Shown: positions 14,036 through 20,929, counted from the first letter of the stretch. The stretch: 24,354 bases of DNA from a bacterium (GCA_030655095.1 JAURWF010000030.1:1-24354); one strand, 5' to 3'. Notes: generated by a model not told the origin, from the sequence alone. Numbers and translations: made by a program.

Positions 14036-14079
14036 CTGCCTCGCGTCGACGAGCGGTCGTCTCCGCGAGTCGAGGCGGG
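14036..14079 (-). repeat. G+C-rich palindromic repeat in the ftsH leader
   Basis: Copy of the element also found at 5918 and 23139: GCCTCGCGTCGACGAGCG, then a variable GTCGTCT centre, then CGCGAGTCGAGGCGGG. It begins 11 bases before the ftsH ATG, so any message started upstream would carry a very stable hairpin close to the ribosome entry site. Confidence 0.85.
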
Positions 14080-14135
14080 CGAATTACGAATCTATACAAA
14101 TATACAAATGTACGAATTATATAAAAACGCAGTAA

Positions 14136-15077
14136 TTAATTTTTTATTATAATAAGCTTATCATTTTTCTTGGTAATTTTCAATCCTGGGAGTATTACAG
14201 TTTGGGTTTTGCTTTTCGTGCTTTTTATGATTTTTATGATTTCTTCAATGTTGTTAGTACTGATATTTTTCAAATCCCCTCTTGTGTTTTTCAAATTATT
14301 TCGCAAAACTCTTCGAAGAATTGCTGGATGCAGTTTTTCTAGTTTATTAATTTCTAAACTTTTTGAATTTTTCAGGGCAGTTTTTTCTAGATATTCGGAA
14401 TCCTCGGAAATTGAAATCAAAGAATCAAAAATAGTCTCTTTGATTTTTGGATTGAAATCTTTTTCCAGACTTGGGATAAGTTTATTTCTGATTTTATTTC
14501 TTAGGAATAAATTTTGCGAGTTTGTCTTATCTGTCCTATAGGTCAAATTGTTATCTCGCAAATATTTTAAAATTTCTTCTCGGCTAGTGGAAAGCAATGG
14601 TCGAATTATTTTTTCATTTTTGAACTTCATGGCTGAAAGGCCTGACATACCTGAGCCACGAATGATACGCATGAGAAATGTTTCTACTTGGTCGTTGGCG
14701 TTGTGCGCGACAGCGATGCAATCAAAATCATAATCCATGCGAAGTTTTTCAAAAAAATCATAACGAATTTCGCGTAGATAATTTTCAGAAATTTTTTTCT
14801 TGGGAATTTCGATGCTTTGCGCAAAAATTTCCATATTATATTTTGTCGCCAAATCTTGCACGAACTTTTCGTCCCTCGTGCTGTCCTTTCCGCGCAAATT
14901 ATAATTGACATGAGCGATAATTAGTTCCAAAGAATATTTTTTTTGCAAACGCGAAAAAACATCAAGAAGACAACAGCTATCCGACCCGCCAGAAACCGCG
15001 AGAATTATTTTCGCCCCGCGGTTAAAAAGATTATTTTGAAAGATTACATTCTGAACTTTTTTGATTAAGTTAGGCAT
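14136..15077 (-). CDS. tilS: tRNA(Ile)-lysidine synthase TilS
   Basis: 313 residues. N-type ATP pyrophosphatase domain with the PP-loop motif SGGSDS (29-34), then AHVNYNLRGKDSTRDEKFV, VAHNANDQVETFLMRIIRGSGMSGL and IIRPLLSTSREEILKYL, all TilS signatures. The C-terminal part is shorter than in E. coli TilS, as in the compact type. The enzyme attaches lysine to C34 of tRNA-Ile2(CAU), which lets it read AUA. A tRNA fitting that substrate lies at 10515-10586. The start overlaps the gmk stop by eight bases, implying translational coupling. Confidence 0.9.
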   Translation of the reverse strand: MPNLIKKVQNVIFQNNLFNRGAKIILAVSGGSDSCCLLDVFSRLQKKYSLELIIAHVNYNLRGKDSTRDEKFVQDLATKYNMEIFAQSIEIPKKKISENYLREIRYDFFEKLRMDYDFDCIAVAHNANDQVETFLMRIIRGSGMSGLSAMKFKNEKIIRPLLSTSREEILKYLRDNNLTYRTDKTNSQNLFLRNKIRNKLIPSLEKDFNPKIKETIFDSLISISEDSEYLEKTALKNSKSLEINKLEKLHPAILRRVLRNNLKNTRGDLKNISTNNIEEIIKIIKSTKSKTQTVILPGLKITKKNDKLIIIKN

Positions 15078-15633
15078 CTAAATTATTTTTTATAATTTCC
15101 GCCACTTTTTGGACTGTTTCGTCGAGTTTTCCTTCTTCGTTAATAACTTTATAATCATATATATTTTCATGCTTCATCCATTCCTTGGTATATTCCATTC
15201 TTTCCTGAATATATTCCTGCGAAACTCCATCGCGCCGGCGAATGCGATCTTCAAGAATTTTTAAGTCGGGTACAGTTATGAAGATAGATTTAATTTCCGG
15301 ATATATTTTTTTGGCAGTTATTACTCCTTTCCATTCAATTTTCCATGTTCCTAGGCGCCCAGTTTTTTTTACTCTTTCTATTTCACTCTTAGTAACACCA
15401 TAAAAATTTCCGTTATACTGCTCGGCCCATTCAACAAATTCTTCTTTATCGCGTTTAGTAATAAATTCTTCTTTCGAAATAAAATAATATGGATTGCCGT
15501 CTGATTCTCCCGAACGCATTTGTCTAGTTGTTGTTGTAATTATCCGCTCAACAGCAAAATATTTTTTCAATCCTTCAATTACACTATCCTCTCCGGCGCC
15601 TGATGGGCCGGAGATAATAAAAATATTAGACAT
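15070..15633 (-). CDS. gmk: guanylate kinase-like protein with altered Walker A
   Basis: 187 residues, the usual Gmk length. Family features are IFIISGPSGAG at the start, TTTTRQMRSGESDGNPYYFIS (GMP-binding region, canonical TTR-x2-R-x-GE-x2-G-x2-Y), FVEWAEQYNGNFYGV, and ILEDRIRRRDGVSQEYIQERM in the lid and after. Gmk converts GMP to GDP. The P-loop reads GPSGAGEDS, where the family has GPSG-x-GK-x-T/S: the phosphate-binding lysine is Glu15. The IEWKG segment replaces the usual (I/V)D-x-QG. The enzyme may be inactive, may use another residue, or may be specialised. It follows rpsA by seven bases and overlaps tilS. Confidence 0.75.
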   Translation of the reverse strand: MSNIFIISGPSGAGEDSVIEGLKKYFAVERIITTTTRQMRSGESDGNPYYFISKEEFITKRDKEEFVEWAEQYNGNFYGVTKSEIERVKKTGRLGTWKIEWKGVITAKKIYPEIKSIFITVPDLKILEDRIRRRDGVSQEYIQERMEYTKEWMKHENIYDYKVINEEGKLDETVQKVAEIIKNNLDA

Positions 15634-15640
15634 ATTGTTT

Positions 15641-17038
15641 TTATTTTTCTTCCTTTTTCTTAGCTTTACTTTTTGTCTCCTTTTTCTCTTTAACTACTTT
15701 TTCTTTCTTTTCTACCTTCTCCTTTTTTTCTTTCTTACCCGTCGAAGCTTTAGCGGAGTCGGGCTTCTCTTTTTTCGCTTCCTTAGCTTCTGTGTCGTTC
15801 TGTTTTTCTTCTGCGTCTTTTTGTGTCTTAACTTTTTTCTTATCCTTGGCTAGCACAAGTCCCATTCTGTGTTCTTTTGGTTCGATAGAAAGAATTTCCC
15901 AGTTATATTTTTCGTTGGCTTTGATAAGCTCACCTAAAGTTTTTCCAGGATAAGCTTCGGACATTTCACTGATGTGAGCTAGACCATGAATATCTTTGTC
16001 GAGATATACAAAAGCTCCAAAGTGATTGATTTTGTTGACTGTGCCAGAAACGATATCGCCTTTCTTATATTTAGCAGCAATTTCAGACCATGGGTCTTCT
16101 TGCAACGCACGAATGGAAAGAGAAATTTTGTCGCCATCAATACCAATTATTTTGGCACTTACTTTGTCGCCAACTTTGACAATTGTGCGTGGGTCTTCGA
16201 TTAGTTGCCAAGCGAGTTCTGAAATGTGTACCAAACCTTCTAATTTTCGTTCACTGTCATTTTCTTTGATTGAGAATTTCACAAAAGCCCCGAAATTAAC
16301 CACGCCACTGATTTCTCCAGATACTGTGTCACCAACATTCAAAGCTGAGATAACTTCCATATCTTTTTCACTTTGAGCGGCTTTTTCACTCACAATTAGC
16401 TTTTGGGTTTCACGGTCAGCGTCAATTATGCGCACTTCCAATTCTTGTCCCACCAATTTTTTGAGCAAATTCAAAATTTTGTTCTTATCACCGTCTTCAA
16501 CTCGAGGATAATTTTTGCTGGAAAGTTGAGAAACAGGCAAAAATCCTGAAATACTGTTAACTTCGATCAAAAGTCCACCTTTGTTAGCGCTCAAAACCTT
16601 AATATGAACTTTTTCTTGAGTGTCTTTCTTGCTTTCAAGGTCATCCCAAGCTTTTTCGCAAGAAGCTTCACGAATAGACAGCTCAATGTAGCCTTCTTCA
16701 TTCTCCATGTCGATTATGGTCGCATTGACAACATCATTTATCTTTAGTTTTCCGCTTCCAAGACCGTCTTTGATCTCTTTTCCCAAAACTATACCTGTTC
16801 CAAATGGTGGTAAATCCAAATATATCTCATTAGAAGACACATAAATCACTTTTCCGTCAATTGTGTCGCCAACTTGAGGAAAACGAAAATTTCCCTTGGA
16901 AAACAAGAGATTCATTGGCGAATTATCTTCAGCTATTTCTACTGTTTCCGCTTCTTTCTTCGTTTTTGGTGTTTTTGGAGTCACTTCTTCTGAGATCTTA
17001 TCGACTTCTTTAGCTAAATTGTCTAGGATGTCTGACAT
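15641..17038 (-). CDS. rpsA: 30S ribosomal protein S1 (four S1 domains)
   Basis: 465 residues with four S1 RNA-binding repeats, starting at about 57 (GDTIDGKVIYVSS), 142 (KVHIKVLSANKGGLLIEV), 235 (GDTVSGEISGVVNFGAFVKF) and 325 (GDIVSGTVNKINHFGAFVYL). The third and fourth carry the classic V-x-x-I-x-x-FGAFV core and GL(V/A)HISE. Four repeats, rather than the six of E. coli S1, is common outside Proteobacteria. The C-terminal about 65 residues are a Lys/Glu-rich tail that includes a short repeat-encoded peptide. First gene of rpsA-gmk-tilS-ftsH. No Shine-Dalgarno; a TATAAT lies only three bases before the ATG, too close for ordinary initiation upstream of it. Confidence 0.9.
   Translation of the reverse strand: MSDILDNLAKEVDKISEEVTPKTPKTKKEAETVEIAEDNSPMNLLFSKGNFRFPQVGDTIDGKVIYVSSNEIYLDLPPFGTGIVLGKEIKDGLGSGKLKINDVVNATIIDMENEEGYIELSIREASCEKAWDDLESKKDTQEKVHIKVLSANKGGLLIEVNSISGFLPVSQLSSKNYPRVEDGDKNKILNLLKKLVGQELEVRIIDADRETQKLIVSEKAAQSEKDMEVISALNVGDTVSGEISGVVNFGAFVKFSIKENDSERKLEGLVHISELAWQLIEDPRTIVKVGDKVSAKIIGIDGDKISLSIRALQEDPWSEIAAKYKKGDIVSGTVNKINHFGAFVYLDKDIHGLAHISEMSEAYPGKTLGELIKANEKYNWEILSIEPKEHRMGLVLAKDKKKVKTQKDAEEKQNDTEAKEAKKEKPDSAKASTGKKEKKEKVEKKEKVVKEKKETKSKAKKKEEK
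15738..15763 (-). repeat. short palindromic repeat in the rpsA tail
   Basis: CCCGTCGAAG, CTTTAG and CGGAGTCGGG in sequence, an imperfect palindrome more G+C-rich than its surroundings. In frame it encodes DSAKASTG within an otherwise Lys/Glu tail. It is a different sequence from the larger repeats in this window but behaves the same way. Confidence 0.5.
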
Positions 17039-17196
17039 AATATTATAAATTTTTGCGAATAAGCATCAAAATCGCGTTAATTATTATTAAAATGCTTTAT
17101 ATTTACGAAAATACGAATTAAACGAAATTACTAATCCTTTTTGTCTTTATTCGTAATTTAGCTAGATTCGTACTTTAGTAAATTATTCGTAAAAAC

Positions 17197-17222
17197 AAAA
17201 AATTCCCATAAAATAGGAAATT
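17197..17222 (-). terminator. intrinsic terminator of the candidate RNA
   Basis: On the minus strand AATTTCC (17222-17216) pairs with GGGAATT (17207-17201) around an eight-base loop (one G-U pair), followed by six T and, after a G, five more T. The AATT of the first arm is shared with P1 of the candidate RNA. Confidence 0.65.
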
Positions 17223-17231
17223 ATTAAGACT

Positions 17232-17257
17232 TTATCCACAGTCGAAACTGTGTATAA
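17232..17257. other. two convergent perfect DnaA boxes
   Basis: TTATCCACA (17232-17240) and TGTGTATAA (17249-17257, the reverse complement of TTATACACA) both fit TTATNCACA and face each other eight bases apart. They are also the arms of hairpin P3 of the candidate RNA. A replication origin or DnaA control site is possible, but no dnaA gene or larger box cluster is in the window. Confidence 0.4.
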
Positions 17258-17310
17258 ATAGGGATTAAACCATCCCCTATTCACTTTTCTTAATAATTAA
17301 CCGTAAAGTC

Positions 17311-17339
17311 ATTGTAGTTTAGAATTAGGATTGTGTCAA
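17311..17339 (-). promoter_or_regulatory. consensus promoter of the candidate RNA
   Basis: On the minus strand TTGACA (17334-17339), 17-base spacer, TACAAT (17311-17316). The predicted start, near 17304, is six bases before the first arm of P1. Confidence 0.8.
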
Positions 17340-17350
17340 ATTTTGGGAAT

Positions 17351-17391
17351 GAAAAAGCCCCCTCAACCGAATCGGTAATATTGGGGACTTA
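17351..17391 (-). terminator. terminator of the YkgJ operon
   Basis: Minus strand: AAGTCCCC, inner ACCGA/TCGGT stem, then GGGGGCTT and five T. It ends the transcript of the 17420-17785 gene just before the next promoter. Confidence 0.8.
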
Positions 17392-17419
17392 GAAAGATTG
17401 ATTTTTGTTTAAGACTTTA

Positions 17420-17785
17420 CTACGATCTGCGTAGAACTTCCATACAGGCAGACCAATTGGTGAATTTGCTTTTAGGAACTGTTTGTCCAGTAACAGCGAA
17501 TTCGTTTATGGTTTTGCCAGCAGACGATTCTGTTTGCAGGATAAAACGAATATTCCCTTTTTTTCTTCTGACAACGCAAAATATTTCCTTATCCACATTT
17601 AGAAAAACCCGAACCGGCAACTTATTTCCATTGGCAAGTGTTTTTAACTTAACATCAATGAATTTTTCTGGTTCTTTGATTCTAATAATACCTTCATAGG
17701 CTTCTTCAGGAAATAGGTAGTCTTTTTGAATTTTCTTTCCTTCTTTAAAACATTTAATGATTAAACTGAATTCAATTATTGGCAT
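17420..17785 (-). CDS. unknown 121-residue protein
   Basis: Strong GGAGGT nine bases before the ATG. The protein is mixed alpha/beta in appearance, soluble and basic, with a central VKLKTLANGNKLPVRVFLNV followed by VVRRKKGNIRFIL, and ends WSACMEVLRRS. No signal peptide or recognised motif. It lies 31 bases after the YkgJ-type gene and just before a terminator, so the two form an operon. The strong ribosome binding site matches the other accessory short genes nearby and contrasts with the housekeeping genes. Confidence 0.6.
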   Translation of the reverse strand: MPIIEFSLIIKCFKEGKKIQKDYLFPEEAYEGIIRIKEPEKFIDVKLKTLANGNKLPVRVFLNVDKEIFCVVRRKKGNIRFILQTESSAGKTINEFAVTGQTVPKSKFTNWSACMEVLRRS

Positions 17786-17816
17786 AATAACCTCCGAAGT
17801 ACTTTTAAATTAAAGA

Positions 17817-18542
17817 TTAAAGAAAAAATTCCCCATACGGCTTGGTGATGGGCCAGCCTGCCATTGGATAAACTCGCATTTGTCCATAAAGCTTTTTTTC
17901 TTCGCGGTCAATTAGAGTAAACGCTATATGGTCTACATACAAATTGATTCCATGAGGGAGAGCTTTTAATTGATCAGCTTGTCCGCAAGGATTTTTAGTT
18001 CTGGCTACTCGACAAATTAAGGGTCTGGCAGGATAAATGATACATTTTTTTTCTTTGGTGTGAAGATAGGGGCAAGGTGTCACCCCATGCGCATGCTTCC
18101 TAAGATAATCACCAATTTGACTCCAATCATTGGCAGTTGAAATTATTTTTTCATGTTCTTTAAAAAATTTCAATGATTTCTTTTTAACTTGGTAGATTAT
18201 CTTTGCTTTTTCCATACCTGAATTTGTTATGAAATCAATTATGACTTCAGTTTCCAGAGCGCTACAACAGACCAGTTGGCGGCAACAAATGTCGCACCCT
18301 TTCCTACAGGCAATTTGATTTTTAGCGTAGTAATCAAACAATAATCTGTCATGCACTTCGTAAATAGCCCTCACTAATTTTTTGCCTTCCTTACCAGTGG
18401 GAAGTATTTCCAAAAAAGATTCAGCAGCTTGTTGAAATTTTTTCAGAGCCTTTCCCTTTGGTTTATATGATGTTAACTGACAAGCCATTACCTTTGGCAA
18501 CTTTATATCTATTTCTTGCAAAAGAATCGGGTCGTAGTTCAC
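17817..18542 (-). CDS. YkgJ-type cysteine-cluster (putative zinc/Fe-S) protein
   Basis: 241 residues with a GTG start at 18540-18542, six bases after AAAGGAGG. The metal-cluster signature is visible in two blocks: CRKGCDICCRQLVCC (about 82-96), then TPCPYLHTKEKKCIIYPARPLICR (about 151-174) followed by NPCGQ. This is the CxxxCxxCC...CP...C.IY..RP..CR pattern of the YkgJ / UPF0153 family, whose function is not established; a bound metal is assumed. A final basic/aromatic tail ends WPITKPYGEFFL. First full-length gene of a two-gene operon, possibly preceded by a 12-residue peptide gene. Confidence 0.75.
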   Translation of the reverse strand: MNYDPILLQEIDIKLPKVMACQLTSYKPKGKALKKFQQAAESFLEILPTGKEGKKLVRAIYEVHDRLLFDYYAKNQIACRKGCDICCRQLVCCSALETEVIIDFITNSGMEKAKIIYQVKKKSLKFFKEHEKIISTANDWSQIGDYLRKHAHGVTPCPYLHTKEKKCIIYPARPLICRVARTKNPCGQADQLKALPHGINLYVDHIAFTLIDREEKKLYGQMRVYPMAGWPITKPYGEFFL

Positions 18543-18616
18543 AGATTACCTCCTTTTTCTTAAAAAAGTGAATAAAGCCTTAATGTTATTTATATAAAAG
18601 CCATACTTCTATAGCA

Positions 18617-18655
18617 TTATTTTTTAACGAACCACTCAAAAAATCCCCAAATCAT
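18617..18655 (-). CDS. candidate 12-residue peptide gene
   Basis: An AAGGAGG motif (minus strand, 18660-18668) stands at ideal distance from an ATG at 18653-18655. This opens MIWGFFEWFVKK and stops with TAA, 74 bases before the YkgJ-type gene. The peptide is aromatic, amphipathic and cationic at its end. It could be a leader peptide or a small membrane-active peptide. Only the ribosome binding site and position support it. Confidence 0.35.
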   Translation of the reverse strand: MIWGFFEWFVKK

Positions 18656-18685
18656 TGATTTCCTCCTTGGAAATTATCTAACCTT

Positions 18686-18714
18686 AAATTAGCGGTAATT
18701 AGTCTATTAGTCAA
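18686..18714 (-). promoter_or_regulatory. promoter of the YkgJ operon
   Basis: Minus strand: TTGACT (18709-18714), 17-base spacer, TAATTT (18686-18691), about 30 bases before the peptide gene. Confidence 0.5.
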
Positions 18715-18742
18715 ATAATTTGGGAAATATAATTTAAGAAAT

Positions 18743-18784
18743 AAAAAAACCAGCGCCCTATTCCTCCTTTTGTGAGGGCGCTGG
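18743..18784 (-). terminator. strong intrinsic terminator
   Basis: Ten-base perfect stem CCAGCGCCCT / AGGGCGCTGG with a 15-base loop and seven T on the minus strand. It ends the operon of the 18793-19453 genes. The loop contains GGAGG-like sequence. Confidence 0.95.
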
Positions 18785-18792
18785 TCGATTGG

Positions 18793-19086
18793 TTAAATGA
18801 GTCGACAAACTTTTTCATGAAAAAACATCCATGGCATAAGATCTGAAGAAATATTATCTTCCCACCATTTTGCCGCTTCGGGGCTTTTTATGGCAAGCGT
18901 CTTAATGGCGGTGGTTGTTTCAACAGCATATCCACTGGGGTTTTTAACTTCTCCGTCAAGTGCACCAATAAGGAAGGTAAGAGGCGGTAAATTTTCTGCG
19001 ACTGGCAGAATAAGGCCAACCCATTCTTTTCGTACCCAATCTGGCGCTTGACCTAGCGGAACATCAATGATTTTGATCTGTATCAT
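18793..19086 (-). CDS. unknown 97-residue protein
   Basis: Strong AAAGGAGG six bases before the ATG at 19084-19086. The product starts MIQIKIIDVPLGQAPDWVRKEW and includes NPSGYAVETTTAIKTL and AAKWWEDNISSDLMPW; it is Trp- and Pro-rich and appears soluble. It begins one base after the stop of the preceding gene, so it is translationally coupled, and is followed directly by a terminator. No family recognised. Confidence 0.6.
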   Translation of the reverse strand: MIQIKIIDVPLGQAPDWVRKEWVGLILPVAENLPPLTFLIGALDGEVKNPSGYAVETTTAIKTLAIKSPEAAKWWEDNISSDLMPWMFFHEKVCRLI

Positions 19087-19087
19087 C

Positions 19088-19453
19088 TCAAACCTCCTTT
19101 CTCTGGTTTATTACCGATTGAATAGATTCGGTAAGTGATGATGGGACTTCTTCTTCCGGCTTGAAAGTAAAACTAAGATCAGAAGATACAAGAAGATTAA
19201 AGAACCATCTAATCATTTCGGACGTAAAAATTGTATTATCTTTTACGCCAACAATGTTTCTGGGGGCAGGCGGATAATTGCGAGCTCTAAATGATAGAAT
19301 AGCTTCGTTTTCTTTGAAATCAACTCGGGTAGCTTGTATTCCCCATCCGCCAGATATCTTTGGGGCAAACGTACGGTCCTTATTTAAGATAAGTTCTATT
19401 AAACATTTAAAACTGATCACGCCCAACTGCAATGCTATCGCTGGTTTTTGCAT
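19088..19453 (-). CDS. unknown 121-residue protein
   Basis: Preceded by AAGGAG about 11 bases before the ATG. Central motif KISGGWGIQATRVDFKENEAILSF followed by RARNYPPAPRNIVGV, no signal peptide, no transmembrane segment. First gene of a two-gene operon. Only 54 bases separate it from the left end of the IS element, so its native promoter may have been lost or replaced when the element inserted. Confidence 0.55.
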   Translation of the reverse strand: MQKPAIALQLGVISFKCLIELILNKDRTFAPKISGGWGIQATRVDFKENEAILSFRARNYPPAPRNIVGVKDNTIFTSEMIRWFFNLLVSSDLSFTFKPEEEVPSSLTESIQSVINQRKEV

Positions 19454-19507
19454 GGTTTTATTTTCTCCTTGTTGTTTAGGGTTTTATAAAACTTTGAATA
19501 ATTTTTA

Positions 19508-20239
19508 TGGCTCTAGACCATCAGGTTTATTAATATTTATGTAAAATTTTAACTAAATCTTCTTGTAATTCCTTTTCATTTCGTTTCCATCTCCACTCAC
19601 ATTCTTTTAGATGCAAATAAAAATTCCTTTTGACGCCATTGAATTTTGCTAGTCTTCTTTTTGTAAATGACCAGAAAGATTCAATGCCGTTAATATGAAT
19701 GGTATGGTTCCTTGCAAATTCATTCGCACCATGGTTCACTCTGAAATGTTTATCATATCCCACTGAAACGAGTCCTGAATATCCTCTCCAGCCATCAGTA
19801 TACATTACACTATGTAAATCTACTTTTCCCATAATTACTCCCTGCAATGTCTTTTTCTTGCAATCTGGGACGATCTCTGTATATACTCTACCATTTCTTT
19901 CAAATATTCCAAATACTGGTTGCTTGTATGTTCCTCGTCCGCGTTTTAGTTTTCCATGCCTACCTCTAATTCTCCTAGCTCCGAAATATGATTCATCACA
20001 TTCAATCTTGCCAACAAACTTTTGAAATTCATCTTGCTGATTAAACACAATTGCTATCCTAAAAGTCGTGTAGTAGTTGTTAATTGTTTTTCTGTTGAAT
20101 TGCAAAAGCTTGCTGGTTTGAGTGGCAGTAAGATCAAGCGAAAAACACTCAATAATTTTTTTAATTTGATAACTCGTTAATTTGGCTTTATTAAACATCA
20201 TTTAACTATTTTAACATAGTTTCTGATGGTCTAGAGCCA
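19508..20239 (-). mobile_element. IS1595-family insertion sequence, 732 bp
   Basis: Perfect 17-bp terminal inverted repeats TGGCTCTAGACCATCAG (19508-19524) and its complement (20223-20239) enclose one transposase gene. No matching 8-bp target duplication is visible on the two sides, suggesting loss by later rearrangement. The right end interrupts a coding frame. Confidence 0.9.
19530..20201 (-). CDS. IS1595-family (ISXO2-like) transposase
   Basis: 223 residues. An N-terminal HTH (LTATQTSKLLQFNRKTINNYY) is followed by the ISXO2-like DDE domain: D69 in KIECDESYFGARRIRGRHGK, D136 in SVMYTDGWRGYSGL, then HINGIESFWSFTKRRLAKFNG with E174. The family's zinc ribbon, present at the N-terminus of longer members, is absent, as in the short subgroup. 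All catalytic residues are intact, so the element could be active. It is encoded opposite to the window's plus strand like its neighbours. Confidence 0.9.
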   Translation of the reverse strand: MMFNKAKLTSYQIKKIIECFSLDLTATQTSKLLQFNRKTINNYYTTFRIAIVFNQQDEFQKFVGKIECDESYFGARRIRGRHGKLKRGRGTYKQPVFGIFERNGRVYTEIVPDCKKKTLQGVIMGKVDLHSVMYTDGWRGYSGLVSVGYDKHFRVNHGANEFARNHTIHINGIESFWSFTKRRLAKFNGVKRNFYLHLKECEWRWKRNEKELQEDLVKILHKY

Positions 20240-20578
20240 AATAAAATTGGCGAGTTCAATTTCTGTGAGCGCCAGCGAGCGAGAATCGATATCTTCCTCG
20301 CCTGCAAGCCCGTCGCCATTAACCGGTCCTTTCCAAGTCGTCCAGCCCTTACCAATAAAACTGGCAGTGTCAAACTGCTTGGTTGTGACGGACTTTGGGT
20401 CACCGAAAATAAATTGGCAACCATTTTTCAGGAAAGCAGTTAACCTTTTGCCGAATTCCTCCGGCGAAAGATCGACGACTTTTTCCTGGAGATGATCTCC
20501 GTCAAGATCACCCCAGTTTACTTGTGTCGCCACTCGCGCCGAAACTTCCAGCGCCTGACCGCGAGATACCTGTTTCAT
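20231..20578 (-). pseudogene. Patescibacteria-type hypothetical gene truncated by the IS element
   Basis: Reads MKQVSRGQALEVSARVATQ, then ...VDLSPEEFGKRLTAFLKNG, ...FIGKGWTTWKGPVNGDGL and AGEEDIDSRSLALTEIELANFI; the next codons come from the IS end (WL, stop). An in-frame ATG at 20647 would add 23 residues. The GDGL-x-GEE-D-x-RSLALTE signature resembles a family of uncharacterised accessory proteins I recall from Patescibacteria genomes; that is memory, not a search. In those the protein continues past this point, so the 3' part is missing here, and no remainder is seen beyond the IS. Confidence 0.6.
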
Positions 20579-20684
20579 AACAATTCTACTTTGTAATTTC
20601 GCGCTTTGACCATATTTTGCACCATGCAAAAATATAGCTAGACGCATTTCATTTCGCCACAGCAGAAAAAAGTCTTATTTTTTT

Positions 20685-20790
20685 GTCATCCTCGCGAATG
20701 CGGGGATCTAGTCTCAAAGCTTTATTTATTACAAAGACTTAAGTATTTTACAATATTTTTACACTAGATTCCCGTTTTCACGGGAATGAC
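20685..20790. repeat. inverted pair of GTCAT-type hairpin repeats
   Basis: Left unit GTCATCCTCGCGAATGCGGG continuing to ATCTAG (20685-20711), right unit CTAGATTCCCG to ACGGGAATGAC (20764-20790), in inverted orientation around a 52-base A+T-rich spacer. Each unit is itself a hairpin. The GTCAT...ATGAC boundaries match the elements inside uvrD, so this is probably a related, larger form. Confidence 0.75.
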
Positions 20791-20929
20791 ACAGAAAAAA
20801 CTCCTTTCTGCCATGGCAAAACGCAAATTTCCCATTATTAAGGAACAATTTTCACTAACCGTAAATTATACACCCAAAACAGACTTTTGTCCAGCGCTTG
20901 TACAAGATTTGGCTTAAATAAAAGATTTT

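Larger units (their letters stand above)
17191..17304 (-). ncRNA. candidate structured small RNA or attenuating leader
   Basis: Downstream of a consensus promoter the predicted transcript folds at once. P1 is AATTATTAAGA (17298-17288) with TCTTAATAATT (17229-17219), 11 bp. Inside it are P2, AATAGGG/CCCTATT extended by AT pairs (17281-17257), and P3, CACAGT-TTCG-ACTGTG extended to TTATACACAG/CTGTGGATAA (17257-17232). This gives a three-way junction. The 3' strand of P1 overlaps the left arm of a terminator (AATTTCC/GGGAATT then T6, 17222-17197), so P1 and the terminator exclude each other, as in riboswitches. It could be a stand-alone RNA or an rpsA leader. No known class recognised. The two arms of P3 are also perfect DnaA-box sequences. 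Confidence 0.55.

Noticed and set aside
14025..14099. Longer FtsH start 25 codons upstream
   Set aside because: The added residues (RPPRLAETTARRREAG) are encoded by the palindromic repeat and are not FtsH-like.
17039..17069. rpsA promoter TTGATG-16-TATAAT immediately before the ATG
   Set aside because: The -10 ends only three bases before the ATG, so transcription would start inside the coding region; not listed as a promoter.
17219..17298. tRNA- or tmRNA-like fold for the three-way junction
   Set aside because: There is no T-loop, no anticodon-arm geometry and no CCA-type end; stem lengths do not match either class.
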